Notes: generated by a model not told the origin, from the letters alone. A stretch of DNA of 64,000 nucleotides from an uncultured Lactobacillus sp. (GCA_910587695.1 CAJUNC010000004.1:1-64000); one strand, 5' to 3'. Positions 1 to 8,909 are shown, counted from the stretch's first letter. Program-made: numbers and translations.

Positions 1-43
1 AACCGCATAAACTATTTTTCTATTTAAACTGTATACTTGACGG

Positions 44-75
44 ACCCCAGTGCCTACCTTACGGGGTTTTTTATT
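44..75 (+). terminator. Rho-independent terminator of an upstream gene
   Basis: An ACCCC arm (44-48) pairs with GGGGT (63-67) and is followed by a run of six T. The loop is about 14 nt, so the hairpin is modest. It probably ends a plus-strand gene lying to the left of the window. Confidence 0.5.
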
Positions 76-113
76 ATAGTACTAAAAAAATTTTAGGTTA
101 CCTAGTAATAATT

Positions 114-144
114 TTGTGCAATCATTTTAGAGATACGTTATAAT
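114..144 (+). promoter_or_regulatory. Putative promoter of the MucBP/SH3-like gene
   Basis: A perfect TATAAT at 139-144 is preceded by a weak TTGTGC at 114-119. The spacer of 19 bp is long, so the -35 assignment is uncertain. The -10 box lies about 35 bp before the start codon. Confidence 0.4.
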
Positions 145-179
145 TGACGTGATACCGATACGAGGGAGGCGAGTTCAAG

Positions 180-1331
180 TTGGCACCGAAAAGACAAAAA
201 AAGACAAAACATCCAAATAATGAAAAACACCGTTCGCGCTTTGCTAAGCGTTCTAAAATCGAAATAGCTCCAGTCAAAGAAGCATTGCTCGAAAAACGAC
301 CAGAGATAAAGATCGAAAAAACTGCGCCAGCTCAGCAACCTATCGCCCCGGCGCCACCACTAAAAAAAGAAGCAGAGATCGTATTAGAACAAAAAAAAGC
401 AGTCACGACTAAAAATGCGATCAAGAAAAAAGCCACTACGCAGGATTCAACTGTTATCTTGCTCTTTCAAGATGAAGACAAAAAATTCTTAGCTTCACCC
501 CAGATCATCTCGGGCAAGCGCCACGAACCGATCAAATTCAGATTCAAAGATTTTGAAGGCTATAATTTGATCCGTGTCGATGGTTTTACGAGTGATTTTG
601 TCTTACCTTACGCTGCGATCACTTTTACCTACCGTAAAAAAGATGCTGGTAATATTTGGATCTTTTGCCAAGATATCGATGATCGCCGTTTCTTACAAAA
701 ACCAACTTTTGTTAAAGGAAAAATCGGTGATGAGTATTCCCTTTCATCACCTGCGATCCGCAACTACACTCTCTTACGAGCTCGTGGTTTGACACATGGG
801 ATCTTTACTTATGATCAACAGGCTGTGACCTATTTTTATCGCCGGGACAATTGGAAAGATGTTGACTATACCCCACACTATCTAAAATTCAAACAGTCCC
901 TACCTTGCTTAGATGCTCCTGAAGGGCAAGTTACCGATGTGATCTTAGCCAAAGATACTATTTGGCAAACTTTTGAAACGATCATCACTGATAACGATCA
1001 ACGTTGGTATTGCTTAGGCGGTAGTATTTGGATCAAATATGATGCCGAATTGATGACAATGTTGGATAAAAAGCCAGCTGTGATCAGTGACCGTGATACC
1101 CTTGATATTGATCTACCACGCTCGATAGATCTCCGCCATAATGCGATGATCGACTTTATCCCAGATGGTGAACTTGTCTTATACGATAAACCATTCGGGC
1201 AAAAAGTCGGATTGATCAAAAATGGACAGATCGTAACTTTGACAGGACGGATCAGAGTTGATGGGATGCTTTGGTTTGAAGTCAATGGTCTTGGTTGGAC
1301 GATCCGTGAATATCTAAACTTGGACCCGTAA
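180..1331 (+). CDS. MucBP-like/SH3-like repeat protein without a signal peptide
   Basis: This 383-residue protein starts with TTG behind a GGGAGGCGAG ribosome site. Residues 1-90 are highly basic and rich in Lys, Ala and Pro, and look disordered. Two tandem units follow (about 95-152 and 153-222). Each ends in a Tyr-rich strand (ITFTYRK, VTYFYRR), as in MucBP-type mucin-binding repeats. The C-terminal part (about 310-383) resembles an SH3b fold (VGLIKNGQIVTL, WFEVNGLGWI-like ending). I see no Sec signal, transmembrane segment or LPxTG motif, which is odd because MucBP domains normally sit on surface proteins. It may be cytosolic, or exported by an unrecognised route. The domain calls rest on pattern similarity by eye and the function is unknown. 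Confidence 0.75.
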   Translation: MAPKRQKKTKHPNNEKHRSRFAKRSKIEIAPVKEALLEKRPEIKIEKTAPAQQPIAPAPPLKKEAEIVLEQKKAVTTKNAIKKKATTQDSTVILLFQDEDKKFLASPQIISGKRHEPIKFRFKDFEGYNLIRVDGFTSDFVLPYAAITFTYRKKDAGNIWIFCQDIDDRRFLQKPTFVKGKIGDEYSLSSPAIRNYTLLRARGLTHGIFTYDQQAVTYFYRRDNWKDVDYTPHYLKFKQSLPCLDAPEGQVTDVILAKDTIWQTFETIITDNDQRWYCLGGSIWIKYDAELMTMLDKKPAVISDRDTLDIDLPRSIDLRHNAMIDFIPDGELVLYDKPFGQKVGLIKNGQIVTLTGRIRVDGMLWFEVNGLGWTIREYLNLDP

Positions 1332-1344
1332 AATCATATATGCC

Positions 1345-1402
1345 AAAAAGCCCAGACTGACAATTGAGACATAATCTCTCAACTGTCAGTTCTGAGCTTT
1401 TG
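1345..1402. terminator. Bidirectional terminator between convergent genes
   Basis: A long imperfect stem pairs AGACTGACAATTGAGA with TCTCAACTGTCAGTTCT. It is flanked by AAAAAGC on the left and GCTTTTGTT on the right. It serves both the gene at 180-1331 and prfC. Confidence 0.85.
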
Positions 1403-1424
1403 TTATTTGACTAGCGCTTATAGA

Positions 1425-3002
1425 TCATAGTTTTGCCGTTAATTTTACATCAGGATACTTATCTTTGAACCATCTTTCTGAAAATTCATTTTCAAAAAGA
1501 AATAGCGGAGCACCTTGACGATCTTTAACGAGTAAGTTTCTTGAACTAGACATCTTTTCATCTAATTGTTCTGGGTCGATCCAACGTGCGATCTTATTGC
1601 CCATTGGTGTCATAACAACTTCAGAATTGTATTCATTTGCCATTCTAAATTGAAAAACCTCAAACTGCAATTGACCAACTGCACCTAAAATATAGTCACC
1701 AGTACTATAACTTTGATAGAGCTGAACAGCACCTTCCTGCACCAATTGTTGGATCCCTTTATGGAATGACTTTTGCTTCATCACGTTTTTGGCTGTAACA
1801 CGTGCGAATAATTCTGGTGTAAATTGTGGTAATTTTTCAAATTTGACAGCTTTTTTACCCGTGTAGATCGTATCCCCGATCTGGAAATTCCCCGTGTCAT
1901 ATAACCCAATGATATCTCCAGCAACAGCAGTTTCAACTGTTTCACGTGTATCAGCCATAAATTGAGTCGAATTAGAAAGGCGGATCTTTTTACCCGTTCG
2001 GTTCAAGAAGACATCCATTCCACGGTCAAATTCACCCGAACAGATCCGTACGAAAGCGATCCGGTCACGGTGATTAGGGTTCATATTAGCTTGGATCTTA
2101 AAAATAAAGCCCGAGAAAGTTGGATCAGCTGGTTTTATCTCACCACCATCTTGCGTCTTATGAGCAGCTGGGGCTGGTGCAAACTGTAGATATGCATCTA
2201 AAAATGTTTTGACCCCAAAATTCGTCAAAGCAGAACCAAAGAAGACTGGCGTCAATTGACCATTTGCGATCTTTTCTTCGTCAAATTCATTGCCTGCATC
2301 CTTGACCAATTCAACTTCTTCTAAAACTTGTTGATAGATACTATCTTCTTTTAACGGATCGTCACCCTTGATCTCACCATTTTCATCGAGTTCGAGAAAT
2401 TTTTGACCATCAGCTTCCGAGCGATAAAGTTCGATCCGATCGTTATAGATATCATAGATCCCCTTGAGACCTTTTCCCATCCCGATCGGCCAATTCATCG
2501 CATAGGCATCGATCCCCAAAACTTCTTCAAGTTCAGCTGTCAATTCCAAAGGCTCACGGCCATCACGGTCTAATTTATTGATAAATGTAAAGATCGGGAT
2601 CCCACGCATTTTACAAATTTGGAAAAGTTTTTTAGTTTGTGGCTCGATCCCTTTAGCCGAGTCGATCACCATCACCGCTGAGTCGACCGCCATCAATGTT
2701 CGATACGTATCTTCGGAAAAATCTTCGTGTCCAGGGGTATCAAGGATATTAACGCGTTTACCTGCATAGTCAAATTGCATGACCGAACTCGTAACTGAGA
2801 TCCCACGTTTCTTTTCGATCTCCATCCAGTCAGATTTAGCAAAATTACCGCTCTTTTTAGCTTTAACTGTCCCAGCTTGGCGAACGACGCCCCCAAACAA
2901 AAGTAATTGTTCTGTGATCGTTGTCTTACCCGCGTCAGGGTGAGAAATGATCGCAAATGTCCGCCTTTTTTCAACGGCTTGTTTTAGTTCATCTGTTTTC
3001 AT
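1425..3002 (-). CDS. prfC: Peptide chain release factor 3
   Basis: RF3 is the translational GTPase that releases RF1/RF2 from the ribosome after peptide release. The 525-residue length is normal for the family. The GTPase motifs are intact: G1 SHPDAGKTT near residue 20, the RGISVTSS switch I region, G3 DTPGHEDF near 92, and G4 NKLDRDG near 144. The EF-Tu-like domain II and the RF3 C-terminal domain follow. The start is ATG after a GAGG ribosome site. It stands alone, with terminators on both sides. Confidence 0.97.
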   Translation of the reverse strand: MKTDELKQAVEKRRTFAIISHPDAGKTTITEQLLLFGGVVRQAGTVKAKKSGNFAKSDWMEIEKKRGISVTSSVMQFDYAGKRVNILDTPGHEDFSEDTYRTLMAVDSAVMVIDSAKGIEPQTKKLFQICKMRGIPIFTFINKLDRDGREPLELTAELEEVLGIDAYAMNWPIGMGKGLKGIYDIYNDRIELYRSEADGQKFLELDENGEIKGDDPLKEDSIYQQVLEEVELVKDAGNEFDEEKIANGQLTPVFFGSALTNFGVKTFLDAYLQFAPAPAAHKTQDGGEIKPADPTFSGFIFKIQANMNPNHRDRIAFVRICSGEFDRGMDVFLNRTGKKIRLSNSTQFMADTRETVETAVAGDIIGLYDTGNFQIGDTIYTGKKAVKFEKLPQFTPELFARVTAKNVMKQKSFHKGIQQLVQEGAVQLYQSYSTGDYILGAVGQLQFEVFQFRMANEYNSEVVMTPMGNKIARWIDPEQLDEKMSSSRNLLVKDRQGAPLFLFENEFSERWFKDKYPDVKLTAKL

Positions 3003-3073
3003 ATTTACCTCACAATTAAATTCTACATCAGCTTTTGGCTAACTTCTCTAAATGTCACATATTATCTTACTTT

Positions 3074-3116
3074 AAAAAAAGGTCGGTTTCAACACTTAGT
3101 TAAAACCGACCTTTTC
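3074..3116 (-). terminator. Terminator after the HlyC/CorC-family gene
   Basis: GGTCGGTTT (3081-3089) pairs with AAACCGACC (3103-3111). The A run on the left gives a T tail for the minus-strand gene ending at 3124. Confidence 0.85.
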
Positions 3117-3123
3117 TATATGA

Positions 3124-4380
3124 TCAATTTTTTTGATCTTCTTTTGGATTCAACGCTCTAAATTTACGCCAGCCTGAAAGTTCAGGTGGGATCACTGCTA
3201 AAACTTTAGTGATCCGGGCATCATCAACGATCTCAACTGTTTTCAATACTAAACCATCATCTTTTGTAACGGTCAATACTTCATCGTCATCCGGGATCTT
3301 ACCTGTTTTAGCAATGATATAACCAGCAACGGTATCGATATCATCCATTTCAAGCTTAGTCCCAAATTCATCATTGAATTCTGTCAAAGTCATTTTCCCT
3401 TGAACGATAAATTCATTTTCAGCTACTTGCTCGATCAATTTATCTGGTTCATCAGATTCATCTTCGATCTCACCGACGATCTCTTCTAAAATATCTTCCA
3501 AAGTCGTCAAACCTACGACCCCACCGTATTCGTCTAGTAGGATAGCCATTTGGTTTTGTGTTTTTTGCATCTGCAAGAGCAACTCGTCGACTGGCATCGT
3601 TTCAGGTACAAAGAACGCTGGGTGCATCACCTGTCGGATCGTCAGACGTTCAAAGCCATAACGGCGCGCACGCTTCAAAATGTTTTTGATATGCACGATC
3701 CCGACGATATTATCTTTATCTTCATGATAGACTGGGATCCGCGAATAGTCCATTTCTAAAATACTATCGATATTACGATCATTATCATTTGTGATATCGA
3801 TCATAAATGCGTCGATCCGTGGTACCATAACTTCACGAGCTGTCTTGTCGTGCAAAGATAAGACACCATTTATCATCTCAAAATCAGTAGTATCCAATTC
3901 ACTTTCTTCGCGTTGCCGTTGAATGTTTTCCACGATCGTTTCAAAAGACATCTCTGTTGGCCCATCGATCTGACCTTTTTGCTGAACTAACGTAACTATC
4001 TTAGTAAGTGGCCATAAGATCACATTTTCAAGTTTGAGCAACCACCCTAACTTTTGGCACAACAAACTACTATTTTCGACTGTCACTTTACTAGCCAAGC
4101 CAAATTCTGATCCGATCAAGACCAAAACTAAGCCGATCAAAGCCACGATCCTCCAAGTACCACTGACGACCTGCGTTATACTAGCCATAGCTAAGAAACC
4201 AAATGCGATCTTGCTAAAATAGGCTGAGATCCAACTGTTAGCCCGATAATTTAGGCTTTCTTTTTGTGCATCCGTACTCTGACGTAATGCCTGCTCCCCA
4301 ATTACATTTAAGCTAAATAAAATGACCGCGATCAATGCGATCATCCCCCATAACAGGGGCTGTCCAGGATCTGATCCCAT
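3124..4380 (-). CDS. CNNM/HlyC-CorC family membrane protein with CBS pair
   Basis: This 418-residue protein is of the kind often called 'hemolysin family protein'. The family is linked to Mg2+ or other divalent cation export or tolerance, not to cell lysis. Three hydrophobic segments lie in the first 130 residues and form a short DUF21-like membrane part. Two CBS domains follow (about 175-300; motif REVMVPRIDAF and ILLDEYGGVVGLTT), then a CorC_HlyC domain (about 315-400; FIVQGKMTLTEFN). The start is ATG behind AAAGGTGAT. It lies 27 bp downstream of the TagH-like gene on the same strand, so the two are probably co-transcribed. A second, longer paralogue lies at 43001-44341. Confidence 0.88.
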   Translation of the reverse strand: MGSDPGQPLLWGMIALIAVILFSLNVIGEQALRQSTDAQKESLNYRANSWISAYFSKIAFGFLAMASITQVVSGTWRIVALIGLVLVLIGSEFGLASKVTVENSSLLCQKLGWLLKLENVILWPLTKIVTLVQQKGQIDGPTEMSFETIVENIQRQREESELDTTDFEMINGVLSLHDKTAREVMVPRIDAFMIDITNDNDRNIDSILEMDYSRIPVYHEDKDNIVGIVHIKNILKRARRYGFERLTIRQVMHPAFFVPETMPVDELLLQMQKTQNQMAILLDEYGGVVGLTTLEDILEEIVGEIEDESDEPDKLIEQVAENEFIVQGKMTLTEFNDEFGTKLEMDDIDTVAGYIIAKTGKIPDDDEVLTVTKDDGLVLKTVEIVDDARITKVLAVIPPELSGWRKFRALNPKEDQKN

Positions 4381-4407
4381 ACATAAATCACCTTTTCTTA
4401 ATTAATT

Positions 4408-5847
4408 TTATTTCGGTACATAAAGTGTTTCACCCGCTGTTAGATCAACACTTGAACCTAAATTATTCAACTCTTGAATTTTTTCGACTGTAGTTGCGTA
4501 TTTTGAAGCTAATGACTCAAGGGTGTCACCATCAGCCACATTGATCGTTTGTGCATCAGCTTGAGCCGAAGATAAACTAGCAGCACTTTCGCTACTTGCT
4601 TTTGCTGCGCTCTCACTACTTGCCTTAGCTGCACTTTCAGAACTAGCTACGGCTTGTTTACTTGCTTCTTCTTGTTTACGTTGACTTTCTGCTGCTGCTT
4701 TTTGAGCACTCTCACTGGCTGCTTTTTGACTGGCTTCTTTAGCACTTAATGCTTTAGTTTTACTTTGGCTTAAAGAAGAAGCCTTTTTTTGTGAGCTTAC
4801 CTTAGCGATACTTGCTGAATTTTCCTTAGCTTTCGTTGCATTAGAAGCTTGGGTCTTTTGGTACCAAAAACCGCCCCCAAAGACGAGCACTACTAGCACT
4901 GATAGAGCAAGGATCACTTTAGGATCGACACGTTTAGTTGGTTTATTTGTCTGTGTATCCTTTTTTCGTTGCACTGGATCATTACCACGTTCAACGAAAA
5001 ATTCTTTACGCATCCGTGGTTCATCTTTACGTGTATAACCATGCTTAAATTGTTCACTCTTGAATACTTCATAAACCTTATTGATATCAAAATTGACCTG
5101 TTCAGCCTGCTTTTCTGCTAAATAGTCATTTTTTTCAGGTAAAGTCAAATTAACGATCCATTCACAAGCATATTCATACTGTCTGATCACTTCTGTTGTT
5201 GCACCAAAATCTTGTAAGACACCAAATTGTAACAGAGCCGTACGTTCACAGAGCGTCTCGATGATAACTGGACGCACTTCAGAAACGATGAATGTAACCC
5301 CTGTATCCTTTAATTGTTGGATCTTTTGAACGGCTTTAAAGTAAAAGTTCCGATCAACAGGTGATAAAACTTCATCTAAAATAACTAATTCTGGATCAAT
5401 GAACAACACGATACTCAAAGCTAACCGCGCATACATCCCTGTTGAATACTCTTTAACTGGACGATACAATAATTCACCGATCTCAGAAAAATTGATGATC
5501 CCATTAGTATAATGATTCCCCTTAAATTCATCAATATCAGTCTGCGCGATCGCTTGGCGAATATTTTCAAGTCCAGTCTTTTCTGGATCTAAACTCGTAC
5601 AAGAAGCATAAGATCTTTTGGCCTTAGTCGTGATAAACCCTGTTGTTTGCTTATCTTTTTGACCTAAGATCCTCATCAAAGCTGCTTTGCCCGAGCCGTT
5701 ATCACCGATCACACCGACTGCTTCACCGTCATTTACAGCTAGATCGATCCCACGTAATTCCCAAAAATTTTTTATATCGTGTTTTTCTTTTTTATCTAAG
5801 AGCAACGGCACGCTCTTAGTAATATATTTGATTTCTATTTTTGCCAT
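4408..5847 (-). CDS. TagH-like ABC ATPase with membrane anchor and LysM tail; catalytic residues altered
   Basis: The first 240 residues match the TagH type of ABC ATPase, which pairs with TagG to export wall teichoic acid. Key residues differ. Walker A reads GDNGSGKAAL (48-57), with Ala where the Ser/Thr that binds Mg2+ should be. The switch His after Walker B is Glu (IVSEVRP, residue 190). Walker B (VILDE) and the signature YSTGM are kept. One transmembrane helix spans 310-328. A long Ser/Ala/Lys/Gln-rich linker and a LysM domain (about 433-479, GDTLESLASKYATTVEKI) follow. By topology the LysM would be outside the cell. No tagG lies nearby. It may be a non-hydrolysing relative with a regulatory or scaffold role. 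That is inference. Confidence 0.82.
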   Translation of the reverse strand: MAKIEIKYITKSVPLLLDKKEKHDIKNFWELRGIDLAVNDGEAVGVIGDNGSGKAALMRILGQKDKQTTGFITTKAKRSYASCTSLDPEKTGLENIRQAIAQTDIDEFKGNHYTNGIINFSEIGELLYRPVKEYSTGMYARLALSIVLFIDPELVILDEVLSPVDRNFYFKAVQKIQQLKDTGVTFIVSEVRPVIIETLCERTALLQFGVLQDFGATTEVIRQYEYACEWIVNLTLPEKNDYLAEKQAEQVNFDINKVYEVFKSEQFKHGYTRKDEPRMRKEFFVERGNDPVQRKKDTQTNKPTKRVDPKVILALSVLVVLVFGGGFWYQKTQASNATKAKENSASIAKVSSQKKASSLSQSKTKALSAKEASQKAASESAQKAAAESQRKQEEASKQAVASSESAAKASSESAAKASSESAASLSSAQADAQTINVADGDTLESLASKYATTVEKIQELNNLGSSVDLTAGETLYVPK

Positions 5848-5941
5848 ACTCTCTCACCAATTACCTTATCAAATTAAGCTAGTTTCAATAGTACAAAATT
5901 GCTTTCCTAGCGTCAACTAGAAAGCTGATCGAATACAAAAT

Positions 5942-5971
5942 TTGCACTAAAACATGTGTTTCTACTATAAT
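5942..5971 (+). promoter_or_regulatory. Promoter of the gtrA-family gene
   Basis: TTGCAC (5942-5947) and TATAAT (5966-5971) are separated by 18 bp. The predicted transcript starts near 5978, leaving a leader of about 110 nt before the coding region. Confidence 0.6.
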
Positions 5972-5974
5972 ATT

Positions 5975-6008
5975 AAGGTTAGTTGCTATTTTACGCAACT
6001 CTGACCTT
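5975..6008 (+). promoter_or_regulatory. 5'-end leader hairpin of the gtrA-family transcript
   Basis: An AAGGT..AGTTGC arm pairs with GCAACT..ACCTT, with a loop of about 8 nt. It lies at the predicted 5' end of the mRNA and has no T tail, so it is more likely a stabilising or regulatory element than a terminator. Confidence 0.4.
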
Positions 6009-6058
6009 AGACTAATTGTAGACGGTAGTAAACAAAATTAGGAAAGGAAAAGCTATAT

Positions 6059-6094
6059 TTGACCAGATCCTGTATAGCAGCTTTACCAACTTGA
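6059..6094 (+). CDS. Putative 11-codon leader peptide coupled to the gtrA-family gene
   Basis: TTG at 6059 lies about 10 nt after a strong GGAAAGGA ribosome site (6041-6048). It opens an 11-codon frame, MTRSCIAALPT. The stop TGA (6092-6094) overlaps the TTG start of the next gene (6091-6093) as TTGA. The downstream start has no ribosome site of its own. This geometry fits translational coupling. Expression is not shown. Confidence 0.4.
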   Translation: MTRSCIAALPT

Positions 6095-6528
6095 AAAAAC
6101 TCTATCGTAAATATCAAAACTTCTTTTCTTATACTTTCTTTGGGACCTTAGCTAGTGCTATCAACGTTTTCTTATTTCATATCCTGGAAAAAGAGCTTGG
6201 TTTTAACTACTTGATAGCTAACTGCTTTGCCTATATCGTTGCGATCATTTTTACTTTCGTGACCAATAAACATTGGGTCTTTGCTTCTAAAAATACGACC
6301 TTTAAACAGACTCTCCAAGAATTTGTTTCATTTTGTAATGTTCGGCTCTTCTCGTTTATCTTGGATCTTGGACTGATGTTTACCGGTGTGCAACTCTTAG
6401 CCCTCTATAAGGATCTTGCAAAAATACTCGACCAACTCATCTGTGGTATTTTAAATTATTTCTTTAGTAAATGGTTCATATTCAAAACGACCGCCAAGAT
6501 CTTACCCAAAGAAACCAATGAAGAATAA
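6091..6528 (+). CDS. GtrA-family membrane protein
   Basis: This 145-residue protein has four hydrophobic segments and the GtrA pattern (FFGTLASAINVFLFHIL, NKHWVF, ILNYFFSKWFIF). GtrA-family proteins are thought to flip polyprenyl-phosphate-linked sugars during glycosylation of teichoic acids or surface polysaccharides. A matching glycosyltransferase is not adjacent, but a YfhO-type GT-C protein lies at 15.9 kb. The N-terminus MKKLYRKYQNFFSY fits the family, so the TTG at 6091 is the natural start. That start lacks a ribosome site and overlaps the stop of a leader ORF. No in-frame ATG, GTG or TTG lies between it and the upstream in-frame stop at 6019. Confidence 0.85.
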   Translation: MKKLYRKYQNFFSYTFFGTLASAINVFLFHILEKELGFNYLIANCFAYIVAIIFTFVTNKHWVFASKNTTFKQTLQEFVSFCNVRLFSFILDLGLMFTGVQLLALYKDLAKILDQLICGILNYFFSKWFIFKTTAKILPKETNEE

Positions 6529-6540
6529 ACTAAGCTATAC

Positions 6541-6573
6541 TAAAAGATCCGCCCTAACATCGGGCGGATCTTT
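6541..6573. terminator. Bidirectional terminator between gtrA-family gene and gpsA
   Basis: A perfect 13-bp stem, AAAAGATCCGCCC with GGGCGGATCTTTT, closes a 7-nt loop. A and T runs on the two sides serve both convergent genes. Confidence 0.92.
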
Positions 6574-6578
6574 TAGGT

Positions 6579-7607
6579 TTATTTTCGTTTTCCGATAACT
6601 TCAGATTTACTATCGCGGGTCATCAAACTACTGATCTCTTCTTTGATATCAGCTTTATTGTACAAAACATTGTAAATAGCTTCTGTGATCGGCATTTCAA
6701 TGTGTTCTTCACGTGAAAGATCGTAGGCTGCTTTAGCGGTATTGATCCCTTCAATGACCATGCCCATATCTTCAATAACTTCATCAAGTGGCTTACCTTG
6801 ACCAAGTTGATCACCGCAACGCCAATTTCTAGAGTGCACTGATGTACATGTTACGATCAAATCCCCAACACCAGAAAGGCCCATAAATGTTAACGGACTA
6901 GCTCCATAAGCCATTCCTAAACGTGCAACTTCAGCTAGACCACGTGTCATCAAAGCTGCTTTAGCATCATCACCATAGCCTAAACCATGTAAGATACCAG
7001 CTCCGATCGCAATGACGTTCTTAAAGGCAGCCCCTGTTTCGACTCCGACTACATCGTTATTGGTATAGATCCGTAAGTAGTTATTCGTAAACATGTCTTG
7101 GACTTGCTTAGCTGCTTTTTCTTCTTCACTAGCAGCCGTGATCAATGTGATATCATGCCGTGCAACTTCTTCGGCATGACTAGGACCAGACAAGACGACA
7201 ATGCTTGAGCAATACTGATCAGTCAATTCTTCATGGATGATCTCAGAGATCCGTTTATGAGTCCCGATCTCTAGCCCCTTGCTGGCATGGATCACCATTG
7301 GACGCTGTTTTAACTTAGCTAAAACTTCTTTGACTTGTTTAGCCACCAAACGTGTTACTTTAGTTGGTACAACAAATAAAATTGCATCGGTATCAGTTAA
7401 AGCTTCTTCCAAATCTGTCGTTGCCCGTAGTTTTTCTGAATACTTAAAGCCAGGCATATATTGTTCATTTGTATGCTTTTCATTAAGCTCTGCCGCCTGT
7501 TCGACAACGTTTGTGTAAAGTGTGACATCATGTCCATTTTCAATTAAAACGCTCGCAAGTGTACTACCCCACGAACCGGCACCTAATACTGCTATTTTTT
7601 TTGTCAT
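6579..7607 (-). CDS. gpsA: Glycerol-3-phosphate dehydrogenase [NAD(P)+]
   Basis: GpsA reduces dihydroxyacetone phosphate to sn-glycerol 3-phosphate for phospholipid and teichoic acid synthesis. The protein has 342 residues, a normal length. The N-terminal dinucleotide site reads VLGAGSWGSTLA (7-18). The substrate region has SGPSHAEEVAR, and the GVETGAAFKNVIAIGAG segment carries the catalytic Lys. The ATG start has a weak ribosome site (AGGGATG). The cytosolic enzyme shares a terminator with the convergent gtrA-family gene. Confidence 0.97.
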   Translation of the reverse strand: MTKKIAVLGAGSWGSTLASVLIENGHDVTLYTNVVEQAAELNEKHTNEQYMPGFKYSEKLRATTDLEEALTDTDAILFVVPTKVTRLVAKQVKEVLAKLKQRPMVIHASKGLEIGTHKRISEIIHEELTDQYCSSIVVLSGPSHAEEVARHDITLITAASEEEKAAKQVQDMFTNNYLRIYTNNDVVGVETGAAFKNVIAIGAGILHGLGYGDDAKAALMTRGLAEVARLGMAYGASPLTFMGLSGVGDLIVTCTSVHSRNWRCGDQLGQGKPLDEVIEDMGMVIEGINTAKAAYDLSREEHIEMPITEAIYNVLYNKADIKEEISSLMTRDSKSEVIGKRK

Positions 7608-7688
7608 AAAATATACATCCCTATTTATAAGATATTTTCAATACAATTTCAAAATACCACAAATCGTGGTCACTGGCAACTTAGATAC

Positions 7689-8813
7689 TTAAGCATCCGT
7701 ATCGCTATTTTGGAGTTTGATAATGTCGTAAACATAAGTCACAACGACCTTTGAGACCGCATAAAGTGGGATCGCCAAGATCATACCTAACAATCCTGCA
7801 ATGTTTCCAGCCGCTAATAAGATCATGATGATCGTCAATGGATGGATATCCAATGATTTACCGATCACGTTTGGATAAACTAGGTTACCATCGATCTGTT
7901 GGACGACCACACAGACAATGATCACTAAGATAACTTCTTTAAATGACATTGAAAGTGCGACAAAGATCGCTGGCACCAGTCCGATATAAGGTCCAAGATA
8001 CGGAATGATGTTCGTGATCCCCGCAAACATTCCGATCAAAAGCGCATATGGGATCCCGACTAGGCCATAGCCGATCGCTGAAAATGTTCCGACAAACAAA
8101 CACTCGATCACTTGACCTGAAATATATTTGGCGATCGTATCACTCATTTTTACCAATAGATCACCGATAACATCAGCTTGTTTGGCTGGCAACATGCGTT
8201 TGATATTTGGCAAAAGTTTCGGTCCGTCTTTCAACATGTAAAAGAGCACGAAAGGAACCGTTACGATCGTCATTGTGATGCTTGTTACCGCACCGATCAT
8301 CGAACCCAAACTTGAGGTCAATGAACCCATAAAGTTCTTCAAGATACCACTCACTGAACCCTTGATATTATTGATATATTCAGTCAGGTCAATATTATCG
8401 GCCCAATCTGGGCGTTTAGAATTACGCGCTAGTTCAGTTAAGTATGCTTGAAGCTCACTTAAATACTTAGGTGTCCGTGCGACTAATTGTTCGACCTGTG
8501 TCGTTAATTTAGGGACTAAATAAGCAACTGCCAAGCCGATCAAGGCAAAGAACAAGAGAAAGACGATCGTCACTGCCCAAGTGCGCCCTATCTTAAACCT
8601 TTTATACTGGACTTTAGTAAGCAAATTGACCAAAGGATTCAGCGCATAAAATAAGAACCCTGCGATCAATACTGGTGCAAAGATCGTTGAAATGAATATC
8701 CCGATCGGTTGGAAAATGAAACCTATCTGGGTACAAACAAAGATCAACAATGCGACCAACAACAACTCAAGTGACCAATACATCAAACGATAACGTCTTT
8801 TTTTATTAAACAT
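7689..8813 (-). CDS. AI-2E family (UPF0118) membrane permease
   Basis: This 374-residue protein has about seven or eight hydrophobic segments: a pair at 15-65, one near 85-105, and a C-terminal block from 170 on. The segment VGTFSAIGYGLVGIPYALLIG followed by NIIPYLGPYIG is typical of the AI-2E/TqsA/PerM family. Substrates in this family range from autoinducer-2 to ions (sodium/proton antiport), so none is assigned. The start is ATG behind GGAAAAG. An imperfect ACCAC-GTGGT hairpin lies just after the stop near 7655. Upstream gpsA runs in the same direction. Confidence 0.88.
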   Translation of the reverse strand: MFNKKRRYRLMYWSLELLLVALLIFVCTQIGFIFQPIGIFISTIFAPVLIAGFLFYALNPLVNLLTKVQYKRFKIGRTWAVTIVFLLFFALIGLAVAYLVPKLTTQVEQLVARTPKYLSELQAYLTELARNSKRPDWADNIDLTEYINNIKGSVSGILKNFMGSLTSSLGSMIGAVTSITMTIVTVPFVLFYMLKDGPKLLPNIKRMLPAKQADVIGDLLVKMSDTIAKYISGQVIECLFVGTFSAIGYGLVGIPYALLIGMFAGITNIIPYLGPYIGLVPAIFVALSMSFKEVILVIIVCVVVQQIDGNLVYPNVIGKSLDIHPLTIIMILLAAGNIAGLLGMILAIPLYAVSKVVVTYVYDIIKLQNSDTDA

Positions 8814-8857
8814 AACTTTTCCTTTCCGTTTCTTTTGGTCTCTCCACCTTTGGATAT

Positions 8858-8889
8858 AAAAAAGGGACTGCGACTTCGATCACAGCCCC
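8858..8889 (-). terminator. Terminator after the DUF402 gene
   Basis: On the minus strand GGGGCTGTGA pairs with TCGCAGTCCC through G-U pairs around a 6-nt loop, and six T follow. Confidence 0.75.
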
Positions 8890-8909
8890 AAATGGTTATA
8901 AACAGGCAA

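Noticed and set aside
3124..4380. A true hemolysin
   Set aside because: CBS and CorC_HlyC domains mark a cation-related membrane protein; the name hemolysin is historical.
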